A stretch of DNA of 64,000 bases from Spirirestis rafaelensis WJT71-NPBG6. GTDB lineage: Bacteria; Cyanobacteriota; Cyanobacteriia; Cyanobacteriales; Nostocaceae. Below the pieces are notes generated by a model. That model was not told where the DNA came from. It was given only the letters and a program-made list of their open reading frames with translations, and ran no database searches. Made by a program: the position numbers and the translations under genes. The DNA lies in the NCBI GenBank assembly GCA_019359015.1, contig JAHHID010000007.1:1-64000 (forward strand), written 5' to 3'. Positions within the stretch are counted from its first letter, which is position 1; each line of letters opens with the position of its first letter. This document shows, one piece after another, positions 55,202 through 64,000 of this stretch.

Positions 55202-55631
55202 TCTGCGCTCCAAATTTTAAAGGTGGCGCTGCCATAGGGAGAACCATAAAAATAAATACCCATTCTCGCCATACCTAAGAAATAGGGCAGGCTTTTTTAT
55301 CCCCACGACTAACGTTCAATACTTTACGACAAGCCATGAAGCCTGTCCTATTTATTGCGGCAATTTCACTTATCCGTGTATTGAAATTCTTCTCCTAAGG
55401 GGAGACGCTACGCGAACGTTGGTATCGCGGATCTAGGTTTGACGGTGAATCAGTCGGCGGGGTCGGTTTCCGTCCCGTCGAACTGATGAACCCGGAGGGC
55501 TGGGTATTTATTTCGCGGGTTTGTGCCATAGACAAATTTTAGCCAGCCTTGTTCAATTAAAGCTAACAAAAGCGCTGTCATTTGCCACCAGAGGTAGTAT
55601 TAAAGAAAGAATATATCAAGTTTGGCTCGTA
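55202..55631. other. Spacer with nested inverted repeats
   Basis: A 264-bp unit bounded by AAATAAATACCCA (55250-55262) and its exact reverse complement (55501-55513). Inside are AATAGGGCAGGCTT / AAGCCTGTCCTATT arms (about 55282 and 55337) and a CTAAGGGGAGACGCTACGCG repeat near 55396. It looks like a small non-autonomous element; no transposase. The region 55430-55500 also folds on itself (CAGTCGGCGGG / CCCGTCGAACTG). Confidence 0.55.
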
Positions 55632-57086
55632 ATGACTTTGACTGAAACTCAAAACGACGCTTCTAACAATCCCTTTGTTGCTCTCAACTACGAACCAGCT
55701 TTAGAATCTCTGGGCGATGACTACTACGACGAAGTTGCAGCAGCAGAATTTCCCCAACACATCCTGCGCTGGCGTAACGACGCACTTGTGCCCCGGTTGG
55801 GACTTGATCCCCAAGCAGTCTCAGACGAAGATTTTATTGTCGCGTTTGGCAAATTTGAAGGGCGGAAACCATTGTTAGCGCTGCGTTACCACGGCTATCA
55901 ATTCGGTCAATACAATCCCGCCTTGGGTGACGGCAGAGGCTTCCTCTACGGGCAAGTACGCGGCACAGATGGCGAATTGTACGACTTTGGCACAAAAGGT
56001 TCTGGGAGAACGCCTTACTCCCGTGGTGGGGATGGAATGCTTACACTCAAAGGCGGTATACGAGAAGTTCTCGCGGCAGAAGCGCTGCATCATATGGGTG
56101 TGCGAACTTCGCGCTGTTTGAGCTTGATTGAAACAGGTTTATCTTTGTGGCGTGGTGATGAACCTTCTCCGACTCGCTCATCAGTAATGATAAGGATGAG
56201 CAAATCTCATATTCGCTTTGGCACTTTTGAGCGACTGCACTATCTGAAACGTCCAGATTTAACTAAAAAGCTTTTAGACCACGTAATTGAGCAGTATTAC
56301 TCCCATTTAATCGGCACACAAGATAAATACGCTTTATTTTATGCAGAATTAGTTAAGCGAGTAGCAGAACTAGCAGCGCAATGGATGGCGGCGGGCTTTT
56401 GTCATGCTGTGTTAAATACTGACAATATGTCAATTACAGGTGAGAGTTTTGACTATGGACCTTATGCATTTATTCCTAGTTACGATCCGTACTTTGTCGC
56501 TGCGTATTTCGATTATTCTGGGCGCTACAGCTACAGCCAGCAACCAGATATTTGCAAGTTAAATTTAGAAATGCTTCAAGAACCTTTAAAAAGTGTTTTT
56601 GCTCAAGATGACATGGAGTTTGGACTCTTAACTTTTGATGAGCATTATCATAATGAATATCGCTCTTTAATGTTAAAAAAATTGGGTTTTGAGCAGTTGC
56701 CCAAATCAGAAGCGGAAGAACTTTTAAAGGCAACTATTGAATTTTTAAAGATGTATCCAGTTAGTTATCATCACTTTTTTGCGGAAATGGCTAGCAGCTT
56801 TTCTACCAAGTGGCGAGACAATGCCAGTGATATCCTGAGAGATTCTGAGATTGGGCAATCTTTAGGGGCAACAGACTTATTTGTCAATTGGTCTGGTGTA
56901 TATCATCGAATTTTGAGTAATTTAACTTCTGAAGAGGTAGAAAACATAGGTCAGTGCTTAACTCGTTATAATCCCCAAACGCCGTTATTAAGACCTGTAA
57001 TTGAATCGGTTTGGGAAGCAATTGCTCAGGAAGATAATTGGCAACCTTTTTATGAGCTACTTGAGGAAATTCGCTCAGGTGAATAA
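55632..57086 (+). CDS. selO: Protein adenylyltransferase SelO (YdiU family)
   Basis: About 484 residues, full length for SelO/YdiU pseudokinases, which transfer AMP from ATP to Ser/Thr/Tyr of target proteins and are linked to redox stress. Family words: [56 protein letters not shown], and the catalytic region [23 protein letters not shown] 55632 is chosen because homology begins there; the open frame to 55521 comes from the adjacent repeat element. The bacterial-type C-terminal selenocysteine is absent, as usual. Confidence 0.92.
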   Translation: MTLTETQNDASNNPFVALNYEPALESLGDDYYDEVAAAEFPQHILRWRNDALVPRLGLDPQAVSDEDFIVAFGKFEGRKPLLALRYHGYQFGQYNPALGDGRGFLYGQVRGTDGELYDFGTKGSGRTPYSRGGDGMLTLKGGIREVLAAEALHHMGVRTSRCLSLIETGLSLWRGDEPSPTRSSVMIRMSKSHIRFGTFERLHYLKRPDLTKKLLDHVIEQYYSHLIGTQDKYALFYAELVKRVAELAAQWMAAGFCHAVLNTDNMSITGESFDYGPYAFIPSYDPYFVAAYFDYSGRYSYSQQPDICKLNLEMLQEPLKSVFAQDDMEFGLLTFDEHYHNEYRSLMLKKLGFEQLPKSEAEELLKATIEFLKMYPVSYHHFFAEMASSFSTKWRDNASDILRDSEIGQSLGATDLFVNWSGVYHRILSNLTSEEVENIGQCLTRYNPQTPLLRPVIESVWEAIAQEDNWQPFYELLEEIRSGE

Positions 57087-57230
57087 TTCAGACAATTTTT
57101 TATCGTTCCCAGGCTCCAACCTAGGAACGCAATTCTAGAGGCTCTGCCTCCTAGAAATACATTCCTTGCCTCAGGCAAGGAACGAGCTATGAAGAGTTCT
57201 TCTTATTCCTTTCCCCCTTTCCCCAACTAA

Positions 57231-58349
57231 CTAAGTCCAGTAGAGAATGCGACCTTGGGGAAAGCGTCGTTGAATCTCGCTTTCAAAAAACCGGCGCAGC
57301 ATTTTCATTGTATCACCATCGTATACATACTTCGTGCCGCCAAACTTGTTACGTTTAACGCTGCGTGTCGCTTCGTCCATATCTAACTTTGATTGAGGAT
57401 ACCAGGTTTGTAATACCTCTTTTGACCCAGGTGTGAAGCGATGGGAAATTAACTCAAAAGTCAAGTCACAATCAAAATCTAATGCTTCACTAATAGAATC
57501 AAATAGGCGAGTATAATGTGCTTCCCAATCATCTATAGCCATAATTGGGGCAATTACCAATCCCACGGGATAGCCGCCACCACCCCTTGACTGAGGTAAC
57601 GCCAAGCGCCGCAAAGCATTAAGCCGAGAAGCTACTGATGCGGTTCCACCCTCGAAGCGACCGGAAACAGGCGCAGCATTGACACTCATCCTCATGCGCG
57701 TATGACCATTGTGGGGCAAGTTGAGTAAATTATCTACTCCATCAAACTTGGAAACAGTACGCAGATATCCGTTCTCGCGCGTGCCAAAGTAGCGGATGCA
57801 TTCAGCGAGGCTGCCTGTCAAATGCTCAATGCCTAAGGGGTCAGTATAGCAGCTGACTTCAAAACTCGTGGTTTTATTCGGTTGCTCGTATGCTGCGAGA
57901 TTTTGCAATATTTGCGGCAAGTTGGCAAAGACGCGGATAACTGGTGGACCTTGCAAACTACCTGCTAGATAGCAGTATTGGCAATGTGCCGGACAACCTT
58001 CGGCGATGTGAAATTGCCAGTCGGCTGATGGAGGGATGGGACTAAGTTTGAAAGAACTGGGGGGTGCGGTGACGACTGCGAGAGTACGCTTGGCAATATC
58101 ATAAGTCTCGCGATCGCTCTCACCTCGCAAACCAGTCAGGCGATTTCGCGGCAACTCTTCTATTGGTAAATTAAGAGACTGTACGTGCTGTAATATCTGC
58201 TGACCATAAGATTCTTCTAAGGCTGCGGGTGTAAATACAACGCGCTCAGGCATCCACAAACGAGGCTGACGCGCAACTTGATTATCTGCAATTGCCTGCA
58301 TACTATCAGATTCTCCGTATTTATTGGCGCTAAAAATCACTTCCGACAA
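57231..58349 (-). CDS. Spore-photoproduct-lyase-family radical SAM protein
   Basis: 372 residues. The radical SAM cluster motif lies near residue 120 (CPAHCQYCYL, CxxxCxxC), followed by SplB-like sequence: TSFEVSCYTDPLGIEHLTGS, MRMSVNAAPVSGRFEGGTAS and LTFELISHRFTPGSKEVL. In Bacillus this enzyme repairs spore photoproduct; cyanobacteria do not sporulate, so here it may repair unusual thymine photoproducts or do something else. A second DUF-type gene lies 39 nt upstream on the same strand, probably an operon. The MSEVIF start is used; MQAIADN is an alternative. Confidence 0.88.
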   Translation of the reverse strand: MSEVIFSANKYGESDSMQAIADNQVARQPRLWMPERVVFTPAALEESYGQQILQHVQSLNLPIEELPRNRLTGLRGESDRETYDIAKRTLAVVTAPPSSFKLSPIPPSADWQFHIAEGCPAHCQYCYLAGSLQGPPVIRVFANLPQILQNLAAYEQPNKTTSFEVSCYTDPLGIEHLTGSLAECIRYFGTRENGYLRTVSKFDGVDNLLNLPHNGHTRMRMSVNAAPVSGRFEGGTASVASRLNALRRLALPQSRGGGGYPVGLVIAPIMAIDDWEAHYTRLFDSISEALDFDCDLTFELISHRFTPGSKEVLQTWYPQSKLDMDEATRSVKRNKFGGTKYVYDGDTMKMLRRFFESEIQRRFPQGRILYWT

Positions 58350-58388
58350 AAGGGCGGTTCCGTGGTTCGGGAAACGCCCATTATTTGA

Positions 58389-58745
58389 CTAATTCTCTAA
58401 AACTTGGCGGATGCGCCGTTCCAACCGTTCAAGATCCAAACCGCCTTCATCACGACTGATACGCCGCACAGTTGAGTTAACATTGCCTAAATCTACCAAT
58501 AAATCTTGGAGAATTTCTTGCTGTTGACGTGCTTGGGTGACTTCTCGCGGCTCCTGCACTAAGTCACGCACGATAGTATCTTCAGCCCGCGAAGCGATAA
58601 GTGGGTCGTTTTGCCCCTGCAAATGAACAAAAGTTCGTCGCCCTGGTCCGCGCTCTTCCTCAATTGGTACCACTGCTGTTACCTGATCTGAGCGCACGTA
58701 TTTTCCGAATCCCAGATGGACTAGCACTGATGACTGTATTTTCAT
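58389..58745 (-). CDS. RemA/DUF370-like small protein
   Basis: 118 residues. The N-terminal part, VLVHLGFGKYVRSDQVTAVV, then GRRTFVHLQG, resembles DUF370/RemA proteins (GFGN.V...I.AIV...GRRT), which in Bacillus bind DNA to control biofilm genes. The C-terminal half is charged and helical (EVTQARQQQEILQDLLVDLG, LERLERRIRQVLE), an extension beyond the usual family length. Located 39 nt upstream of the SPL-like gene; the two likely share a transcript. The DUF370 assignment is moderate. Confidence 0.6.
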   Translation of the reverse strand: MKIQSSVLVHLGFGKYVRSDQVTAVVPIEEERGPGRRTFVHLQGQNDPLIASRAEDTIVRDLVQEPREVTQARQQQEILQDLLVDLGNVNSTVRRISRDEGGLDLERLERRIRQVLEN

Positions 58746-59062
58746 TTAGAAGAGTGTTTATTTTCTGACATACTTCTATTTTAAATTAGAGCTAAATGAC
58801 CTAATAGCTATAACTAGAACGGGTTCTACCCAATGTACGAGTAGTAGTTTCCCGTTGCAAATTCTCATACTATTTCTTTGTAATGTTGCGCTAAAGTGCC
58901 CTCAGGCTAGAAGCCTGGGGCTATACAAACAAAGCCTACCTTGTCTACGACACGCAAGGAGCGTTCGTAGGCTATGAGTCTTTAAGTTTGCCTCCGCAGG
59001 CTTTGTCGGTTTAGCGATACCCTTATAGGGTATTGCTATGCTCCGCAGCGATGCTCCCATAA
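58746..59062. repeat. Dispersed repeat block
   Basis: Arms ACAAAGCCT (58929-58937) and AGGCTTTGT (58998-59006), and CAGGCTAGAAGCCTGGGGC near 58902-58920. Short repeats of this type are common in cyanobacterial spacers. No gene supported. Confidence 0.6.
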
Positions 59063-59980
59063 CTAACAAACATCTTTTGGTTGATAAACTGCACCAAAAG
59101 TATGGTCAGTATTAATTTCTATAACTAAATCAACCAATGTCGGCTTTGTTACTAACGGTTTGATGAATAATTCGGGATGGAGAGAACGCCAAAAATAATA
59201 AACAAATTGCTCTATTTCTTTTTCGCTCATTCCTGATTTGCCAGCAGCAATCATTTGCTGTTCCGCCTGGAGACGCCACTCTAAAGAGCATCGGTAATCA
59301 TTGGGATACAGCACGATTAAACTGTCTAATCGTTGCCATAGTGGTAAATAATCGTTTAATTGGCGATTCATGTCACGAGCAAATGCCCGGTCTTCATCTG
59401 TAATAATTGGTGGCGGTGCAGTATCAAATGCTGCGGGATCGATGGGTTGCACGCCAACAAACCAACCTTCAAACAGGACAATATCTATACCTTCTACAAT
59501 TTCTGGAGTGATTCTATCACCCGCGCCGCCGTAAGCAGATTTATCAAAGCGGGGGACTGCTACTGGATTTTGTAATAGGCGAATTTGATCTAACACTGTT
59601 AAGCCTAAGTCTATATCGTGGGTTCCTGGGGGACCGCGCCAAATTAAGCGGGGGTCTTGCTGTGTTAATTTCAGGCGATCGCTATAAGTTTTGTATAAGT
59701 CATCTAATGATAAACTCAGGGTACGATATCCCAACTCTTTGAGAATCAAGGTGAGAACCGCGCACATTGTCGTTTTACCGGTTCCCTGTCCTCCTAAAAT
59801 TCCCTGTATAAATGGATGCCCCAACTTTTGGCGAAGTGATGCTAATTGCATTGCCAAAGGTAGCCACAAATGCCACAACACATCTAACATCGCGTCGGGT
59901 TGACGATGCAGGCTAGTTTCGCAAAACTGGCTAAAAGCTGGGTAGACAGATTGCAACAGACGTAATTGGTCATTGGTCAT
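59063..59980 (-). CDS. D-glycerate 3-kinase (plant GLYK type)
   Basis: About 305 residues of the P-loop kinase family that phosphorylates glycerate to 3-phosphoglycerate, the last step of photorespiration. Visible are FIQGILGGQGTGKTTMCAVL (Walker A), LSLDDLYKTYSDRLKL, WRGPPGTHDIDLGLTVLDQI, PRFDKSAYGGAGDR and IVLFEGWFVGVQP. The start lies inside heptamer repeats (TTGGTCA/GGGGCAT on the plus strand): ATG 59980 (MTNDQLRLLQ) or ATG 60001. Neither has a ribosome site, so the true N-terminus is uncertain. The gene ahead of it on the same strand is the Ycf20-like one. Confidence 0.9.
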   Translation of the reverse strand: MTNDQLRLLQSVYPAFSQFCETSLHRQPDAMLDVLWHLWLPLAMQLASLRQKLGHPFIQGILGGQGTGKTTMCAVLTLILKELGYRTLSLSLDDLYKTYSDRLKLTQQDPRLIWRGPPGTHDIDLGLTVLDQIRLLQNPVAVPRFDKSAYGGAGDRITPEIVEGIDIVLFEGWFVGVQPIDPAAFDTAPPPIITDEDRAFARDMNRQLNDYLPLWQRLDSLIVLYPNDYRCSLEWRLQAEQQMIAAGKSGMSEKEIEQFVYYFWRSLHPELFIKPLVTKPTLVDLVIEINTDHTFGAVYQPKDVC

Positions 59981-60036
59981 GGGGCATGGGGCATTGGTCA
60001 TTGGTCATTGGTCATGGGGCATGGGGCATGGGCATG
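59966..60036. repeat. Heptamer repeats covering a start codon
   Basis: Tandem words TTGGTCA and GGGGCAT span the 5' end of the glycerate kinase gene. On the minus strand they supply both candidate ATG codons. Confidence 0.75.
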
Positions 60037-60118
60037 GGGCGCTTAATCCAAGCGCCCATACAGAAATGGGGAAAATATTATTTTATTTCCCCATCTTCTC
60101 CATCTCCCCCATCTCCCC

Positions 60119-60451
60119 TCACGATCCCAGCTTGAAGGCTTCGAGAAATAGGCTGTAGATAAAACCAACTTTTAGGAAGTTTAGTGATTCTATCCAGAGC
60201 GATCGCCTTGCTAAAATGCTGCTACGGTAGACTATTCTACTACTAACCTCTGTCACTACCACTAAAGTTCCGGCTATCACAATATCCCATGAAGCAGTTT
60301 GTCCGGCTGTGGTAGCAACAGCCGATCCCAAAAAGAAACCCAACAAAAAACTAATTAACAGCAGCGATAGTCGCCGCCAAGGATTGAAAAACCATTCGCT
60401 TAGGCGGGTAGCAATGGCATTCGACAGGTTATTGAGACGAGTATTTTGCAT
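60119..60451 (-). CDS. Ycf20-like DUF565 membrane protein
   Basis: 110 residues matching Ycf20/DUF565: NPWRRLSLLLISFLLGFFLG, SAVATTAGQTASWDIVIAGT, VVVTEVSSRIVYRS, then FLKVGFIYSLFLEAFKLGS at the end. Two to three transmembrane segments (about 26-46, 57-75, 92-108). In algae a Ycf20 homologue affects non-photochemical quenching; the cyanobacterial role is not settled. Full length. It lies upstream of the glycerate kinase gene on the same strand, separated by repeats. Confidence 0.85.
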   Translation of the reverse strand: MQNTRLNNLSNAIATRLSEWFFNPWRRLSLLLISFLLGFFLGSAVATTAGQTASWDIVIAGTLVVVTEVSSRIVYRSSILARRSLWIESLNFLKVGFIYSLFLEAFKLGS

Positions 60452-60792
60452 TTCCTTAGACTTTTATGCAAAAGCCAAAATATTATGAAATACTTCTATA
60501 TTAAGAATATCGATTTGAGCACAGGTTTGTTTGAATAGTATTGTAGATGTCTCTTGATTTTTTTACGTAAATAAAAAATTATACATTTTGTCATCCTGAG
60601 CCAAGGCGAAAAGCTTTGTTGGGAAGACTTCCCAACGGGTATAGTTTTGCTCAAAATGATATTTTTGATACATTTTATTTGCGAATTCCAAGAATAGCCC
60701 ATAATAGGCAATTTTTTTGAGTTGCTTTTTTGCATAATAGGCTACTATTTGGGCAAGCCTAAACAAAATACTTATTTCTAATAATTATCAAT
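60452..60792. repeat. AT-rich spacer with a small palindromic element
   Basis: Perfect 9-bp arms GTTGGGAAG / CTTCCCAAC (60618-60636) sit inside a wider imperfect inverted repeat of GTCATCCTGAGC type (about 60589-60662). ATAATAGGC recurs near 60700 and 60735. No gene supported. Confidence 0.55.
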
Positions 60793-61380
60793 ATGAAATC
60801 GTCAGTGTATCGTAACGCTACTGTCGTAGCTTGTGCTTTGGGGCTACTCGGACTACTGGCGACATACTTTCAAGTAAGTGTGTCTTTTGAGTCAGAAGAG
60901 CCTGAAAAGTCTTTTATCCCGCCTACACAAAAGCCCCAAAACCAGACAACAGATTCTCCAACTGTTTTTGAAACTAACAAGGGAGAACACAGCACTAAAG
61001 AGACTGGTAATTCAGTCTTAACATATAGTAATAATAACTCGGCTCTCAAAGCGGGGGATCAAGGCAGCTTGCGAATGAGCAATCAAACAGATCAACCAGT
61101 GCGGCTGGCAATGCTTGCGCGATCGCCTGTAAAAGGCGAGAAAACTCAAACTAACTATGATGTCCCAGCGCATTGGGATTTTGATCCCAGAGAAGGTAAT
61201 GAAAAGGGGCTGATTCTTTCTTTGCCTCAGGGGAGCTTAAAGCTACAGAAGGGAGATATTTTAGTCGCTTTTGCCCAGGATGGTTCTCGCCGTTACTGGG
61301 GACCATATGTAGTCGGCGAAACTTCCATACCTGTTTGGAATGCTCAAGGCAAAGAATGGCAATTAATTCTGAGTAAATAA
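60793..61380 (+). CDS. Hypothetical protein with N-terminal membrane anchor
   Basis: 195 residues, family not recognised. Residues about 7-29 form one hydrophobic segment (NATVVACALGLLGLLATYF). A low-complexity Ser/Thr/Gln/Pro-rich linker follows (35-80), then a compact C-terminal domain (about 85-195) with beta-rich pattern: RMSNQTDQPVRLAMLAR, HWDFDPREG, GDILVAFAQDGSRRYWGPYV. This suggests a periplasmic domain tethered to the membrane. The GDILVAFAQDGSRRYWGPY stretch looks conserved, but no function can be given. Confidence 0.65.
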   Translation: MKSSVYRNATVVACALGLLGLLATYFQVSVSFESEEPEKSFIPPTQKPQNQTTDSPTVFETNKGEHSTKETGNSVLTYSNNNSALKAGDQGSLRMSNQTDQPVRLAMLARSPVKGEKTQTNYDVPAHWDFDPREGNEKGLILSLPQGSLKLQKGDILVAFAQDGSRRYWGPYVVGETSIPVWNAQGKEWQLILSK

Positions 61381-61648
61381 GGGATGCTGAGAGAGATGGG
61401 GAGACTCTTGGAGACAAGGGGATTTGAAGAGGGGAAAAGGGTAAAGCGAACAAAAGAAAGTTTTTTTATTCGTTTCCCCTTTCCCCCTTCCCCTTTCCCT
61501 CTCTCTCTTGACCAATACCCAATGCCCAATGACAAAGAACAAAACATAACTAATTAACGACTATTGACTAGTTGTCGCTAACTAGTAACTATTGATTGTT
61601 AGAAGAGCGATCGCTGACTAGTAATTAATGACTAATGACTGATGACCA
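61381..61648. repeat. Purine-rich and heptamer repeat spacer
   Basis: GGAGACAAGGGG and GGGGAAAAGGG words face TTTCCCC/CTTTCCC words (61395-61505). Then come CCAATGACTAATGACT-like tandem words (61625-61650) that run directly into the next start codon. The HIP1 site is at about 61607. Confidence 0.65.
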
Positions 61649-63595
61649 ATGACTAATAGCGCTGTTGACCGATGGTTCAACAATTTAGGAAAGCGTCCAG
61701 CCCTGGCTGTGACTCTATCGATTTTGTGGCTGATTTTGATTGGTTGGGTGGGTTATGGATGGAATTTAGGCAGCATTGGCTTGATTGATGAGACAGAGCC
61801 GCTGTTTGCCGAAGCTTCGCGCCAAATGTTCGTTACGGGTGATTGGATCACGCCGTTTTTCAATGGTCAAACTCGTTTTGATAAGCCTGCTTTGATTTAC
61901 TGGTGTCAGGCGATCGCTTATGCAATTATTGGAGTGAATGAATGGGCAGTGCGTCTGCCAAGTGCGCTCGCTGCGCTCGCTGTGATTAGTCTGTTATTTT
62001 ACACTTTGCACGTATATCTGGCAAGACAAGACGAGTTAGAGGATATTTATCGCCCCACTAGACGTTGGTTAACAGCTGCTTTAGGAGCCGCTATCATGGC
62101 ACTGACTCCAGAAATGATTGTCTGGGGAAGAACGGGTGTCTCAGATATGCTGCTAACTGGATGCATAGCAACAGCTTTGTTATGCTTTTTTCTAGGGTAC
62201 GCAAGCAAGGCAATGGGCAATGGGCAATGGGGAAGAGATACAGAAGTGAATTCTTCCCAATCTTTAATAGCTAATCGCCAATCGCTATTGCCGAATAAGT
62301 GGTACTTAGCTTTTTATGTGCTAATTGCTGGAGCAATTTTGACTAAAGGACCGGTGGGAATTGTCTTACCGGGGTTGATTATCGCGGCGTTTCTGCTTTA
62401 CGTGGGTTCGTTGCGAGAAGTGTTGCGAGAAATGCGCTTTTTCATGGGGATGCTGATCGTCTTTGCTTTATCAGTACCCTGGTATGTGCTGGTAATTTGG
62501 CGCAATGGGTGGAATTATATTAACTCGTTTTTTGGCTATCACAACCTAGAACGCTTTACAGAAGTCGTTAATGGTCACACAGCGCCTTGGTATTTTTACT
62601 TTTTAGTAGTACTGCTAGGCTTTGCGCCATACTCAGTTTACTTGCCGGTTGCGATCGCAAGGCTGAAGTTTTGGCAAGTAAAATACTGGCGCTCTCAAGA
62701 ACGCTCTCAACAACTTGGTTTATTTGCCTTTGTCTGGTTTGTTGGTATCTTTAGCTTTTTCACCATTGCTGTCACCAAACTCCCCAGTTATGTTTTACCT
62801 TTAATGCCAGCAGCAGCAATTTTAGTAACGCTGTTATGGAGCGACTTTTTCTTAGACAAACAGACAAGGGGACAAGGAGGACAAGAAAAAATTTTTTCTT
62901 TGTCTGGCTTATCTTCCCCCACTCCCCCACTCCCCCACTCCCCCCACTCCCCCACTGCCCCCACTCCCCCACTCCTCCACTCCCCCACTTTCCCCCTCTG
63001 GAATGGCTGGGTAAATGTAGCATTTTTATCAGCGGTAGGAGTGGCATTATTTCACTTACCCCAATTACTAGGTAAAGATCCAGCTGCACCTAACTTTCCC
63101 CAACAACTTCAACAGTTAAATTTACCAATGTTGTCCGGTATAATTTGGCTAGTTTCTGCGGGAATTATTGCGGTTTTATTATTGCGTCGCCTTTGGCTGC
63201 CGATTATTGGTGTAAATTTACTGGGATTAACCGCGTTTTTAATTGTTGTGTTGATGCCTGCTTTGTTTTTGGTAGATCATGAGCGTCAGTTGCCCTTAAG
63301 AGAATTATCAGCGATCGCAGTACAAGCAAAACAACCAAATGAACAATTAATCATGGTTGGGTTTAAAAAGCCAACTGTGGTATTTTACAGCCATGAAAAC
63401 GTGACTTTCTTCAAATTTACTGAGCAGGCTCAAGAGCATATCCAAAACCAAGCAGCGAACAAAGTACAGCCAGGCTCAATGCTGGTTCTCTCTCAGCCGA
63501 AAAAGTTGATGCAAATGGGTTTGCAACCAGCCGATTACGAAAATTTAGGCATCAGTGGTGCTTATCAATTGATTAGAGTGCCTTTGAAGAGTTAG
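61649..63595 (+). CDS. GT39/ArnT-like membrane glycosyltransferase
   Basis: 648 residues with about ten or more transmembrane segments. The N-terminal loop has the catalytic acidic motif DETEPLFAEASRQM of the dolichyl-phosphomannose/ArnT (GT39/GT83) family. ITPFFNGQTRFDKPALIYW and TKLPSYVLPLMPAAAI are further family words. It moves a sugar from a lipid-phosphate carrier to an acceptor in the periplasm; the acceptor is unknown. Two loops are enlarged by repeat-derived sequence: residues about 186-217 (MGNGQWGRDTEVN) and about 404-450 (Pro/His/Ser-rich, from CCCCCACTC repeats). The start ATG lies in a tandem ATGACTAATG repeat. Confidence 0.87.
   Translation: MTNSAVDRWFNNLGKRPALAVTLSILWLILIGWVGYGWNLGSIGLIDETEPLFAEASRQMFVTGDWITPFFNGQTRFDKPALIYWCQAIAYAIIGVNEWAVRLPSALAALAVISLLFYTLHVYLARQDELEDIYRPTRRWLTAALGAAIMALTPEMIVWGRTGVSDMLLTGCIATALLCFFLGYASKAMGNGQWGRDTEVNSSQSLIANRQSLLPNKWYLAFYVLIAGAILTKGPVGIVLPGLIIAAFLLYVGSLREVLREMRFFMGMLIVFALSVPWYVLVIWRNGWNYINSFFGYHNLERFTEVVNGHTAPWYFYFLVVLLGFAPYSVYLPVAIARLKFWQVKYWRSQERSQQLGLFAFVWFVGIFSFFTIAVTKLPSYVLPLMPAAAILVTLLWSDFFLDKQTRGQGGQEKIFSLSGLSSPTPPLPHSPHSPTAPTPPLLHSPTFPLWNGWVNVAFLSAVGVALFHLPQLLGKDPAAPNFPQQLQQLNLPMLSGIIWLVSAGIIAVLLLRRLWLPIIGVNLLGLTAFLIVVLMPALFLVDHERQLPLRELSAIAVQAKQPNEQLIMVGFKKPTVVFYSHENVTFFKFTEQAQEHIQNQAANKVQPGSMLVLSQPKKLMQMGLQPADYENLGISGAYQLIRVPLKS
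62865..62995. repeat. Low-complexity tract inside GT39 gene
   Basis: ACAAGGGGACAAGGAGG followed by about nine CCCCCACTC-type units, read in frame as Pro/Ser/His repeats in a membrane-protein loop. Confidence 0.75.
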
Positions 63596-63692
63596 TGGAT
63601 AGTGGGAATTTTCAGAGGGAAAAAGGGACTCATGGAAAAGGGAAAAGCCAATGCCCAATGCCCAATGCCCAATGCCCACTAACAACTAACAA
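63596..63692. repeat. CCAATGC heptamer repeats
   Basis: Four CCCAATG units (63648-63678), then ACAACTA repeats, fill the convergent spacer. Confidence 0.7.
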
Positions 63693-64000
63693 CTAACTAC
63701 TCTTCAAAGCTTGATTAATCTGGTTTAACAAATCTTCCATTGAAATTGAGCGGGGCAAAATCTGGGTAGCGATCGCATCTACAACAGTTTCTATTGACTC
63801 CAATTTATTCTGAGTTTTTTTCTGGTTCTTCTTAGAACTAAGGTGAGATTGTGAACTAACCTCATTGGAATTTAATCGCTGGTCAAGTACCAAAATCGGT
63901 GGTAAATCGAAAGGCAATTGTCCTAAGGTTTTCAGTGCGGCTCGCGCTTCTTTTTCATTAGAAGATTCACTATAGCAAATCAGCAATAAGTCAACGCTGT
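63693..64000 (-). CDS. Partial protein, possible receiver-like domain
   Basis: The frame continues past the right edge, so the N-terminus is missing. Visible: VDLLLICYSESSNEKEARAA, then GQLPFDLPPILVLDQRLNSN, a Ser/Lys/Gln-rich linker, and a helical C-terminus (MEDLLNQINQALKSS). The alternating hydrophobic strands DLLLICY and PILVLDQ resemble a degenerate response-regulator receiver fold, but this is a weak assignment. It ends in a heptamer-repeat spacer convergent with the GT39 gene. Confidence 0.5.
   Translation of the reverse strand, partial: SVDLLLICYSESSNEKEARAALKTLGQLPFDLPPILVLDQRLNSNEVSSQSHLSSKKNQKKTQNKLESIETVVDAIATQILPRSISMEDLLNQINQALKSS

Noticed and set aside
55430-55530. Possible 3' end of an IS605-type TnpB gene
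   Set aside because: The GC-rich fold and short frame ([18 protein letters not shown]) are suggestive, but I could not match conserved TnpB zinc-ribbon or RuvC motifs.

Overview
The window looks like chromosomal DNA of a filamentous, probably heterocyst-forming cyanobacterium (Nostocales-like). Supporting signs are very frequent GCGATCGC (HIP1) octamers, a chlorophyll-type Mg-chelatase H subunit, XisH/XisI, a PatD-like heterocyst-frequency protein, SipA, a Ycf20-like protein, plant-type glycerate kinase and many short dispersed repeats. The genus cannot be told from sequence alone.

Layout. 1-0.9 kb: 3' remnant of an IS630-type transposase and non-coding DNA. 0.9-19.2 kb: an orphan NRPS locus of three plus-strand genes, C-A-T-TE (897), C-A-T (10574) and TubC-C-A-[N-MT]-T (14525). 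They are interrupted by a minus-strand STAND-type ATPase regulator, a PEP-CTERM-like secreted protein and two exported ferritin-like proteins. Binding-pocket residues suggest Ile/Val, N-methyl-Leu and an unassigned (possibly aromatic) residue. Terminal tails suggest the order 10574 -> 14525 -> 897, so the releasing subunit is encoded first. 19.4-25.5 kb: nuclease-TPR protein, then a very large hybrid response regulator/histidine kinase and a single-domain response regulator. 25.7-28.7 kb: PPK2, peroxiredoxin, SipA and DUF2237 genes on the minus strand, with a 331-bp MITE-like element and a long inverted repeat around the PPK2 gene. 29.2-40.2 kb: FtsH, an LpxB-like glycosyltransferase, an Rpn-family protein and ChlH. 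40.3-47 kb: accessory island with a Vsr/DUF559-like nuclease, a damaged antitoxin, XisH/XisI, an 11-copy 21-bp tandem repeat, a Uma2 protein, a GNAT and a decayed coiled-coil gene. 47-64 kb: mostly housekeeping or single genes: fused oligopeptide ABC ATPase, PatD, Rel, remnant of a type ISP restriction enzyme, RimJ-like GNAT, SMI1/KNR4 protein, SelO, SPL-like radical SAM protein, DUF370-like protein, glycerate kinase, Ycf20-like protein, GT39 membrane glycosyltransferase, and a partial gene at the right edge.

The most distinctive property is the density of repeats and their invasion of genes. A palindromic family (GTAGAGACGCGAT...ATCGCGTCTCTAC) occurs in spacers and, in frame, inside two NRPS adenylation domains and the LpxB-like gene. 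Purine-rich or heptamer spacer sequence also appears in frame inside the histidine kinase ATP-binding domain and the GT39 protein. No CRISPR array, rRNA or tRNA gene was recognised by eye.
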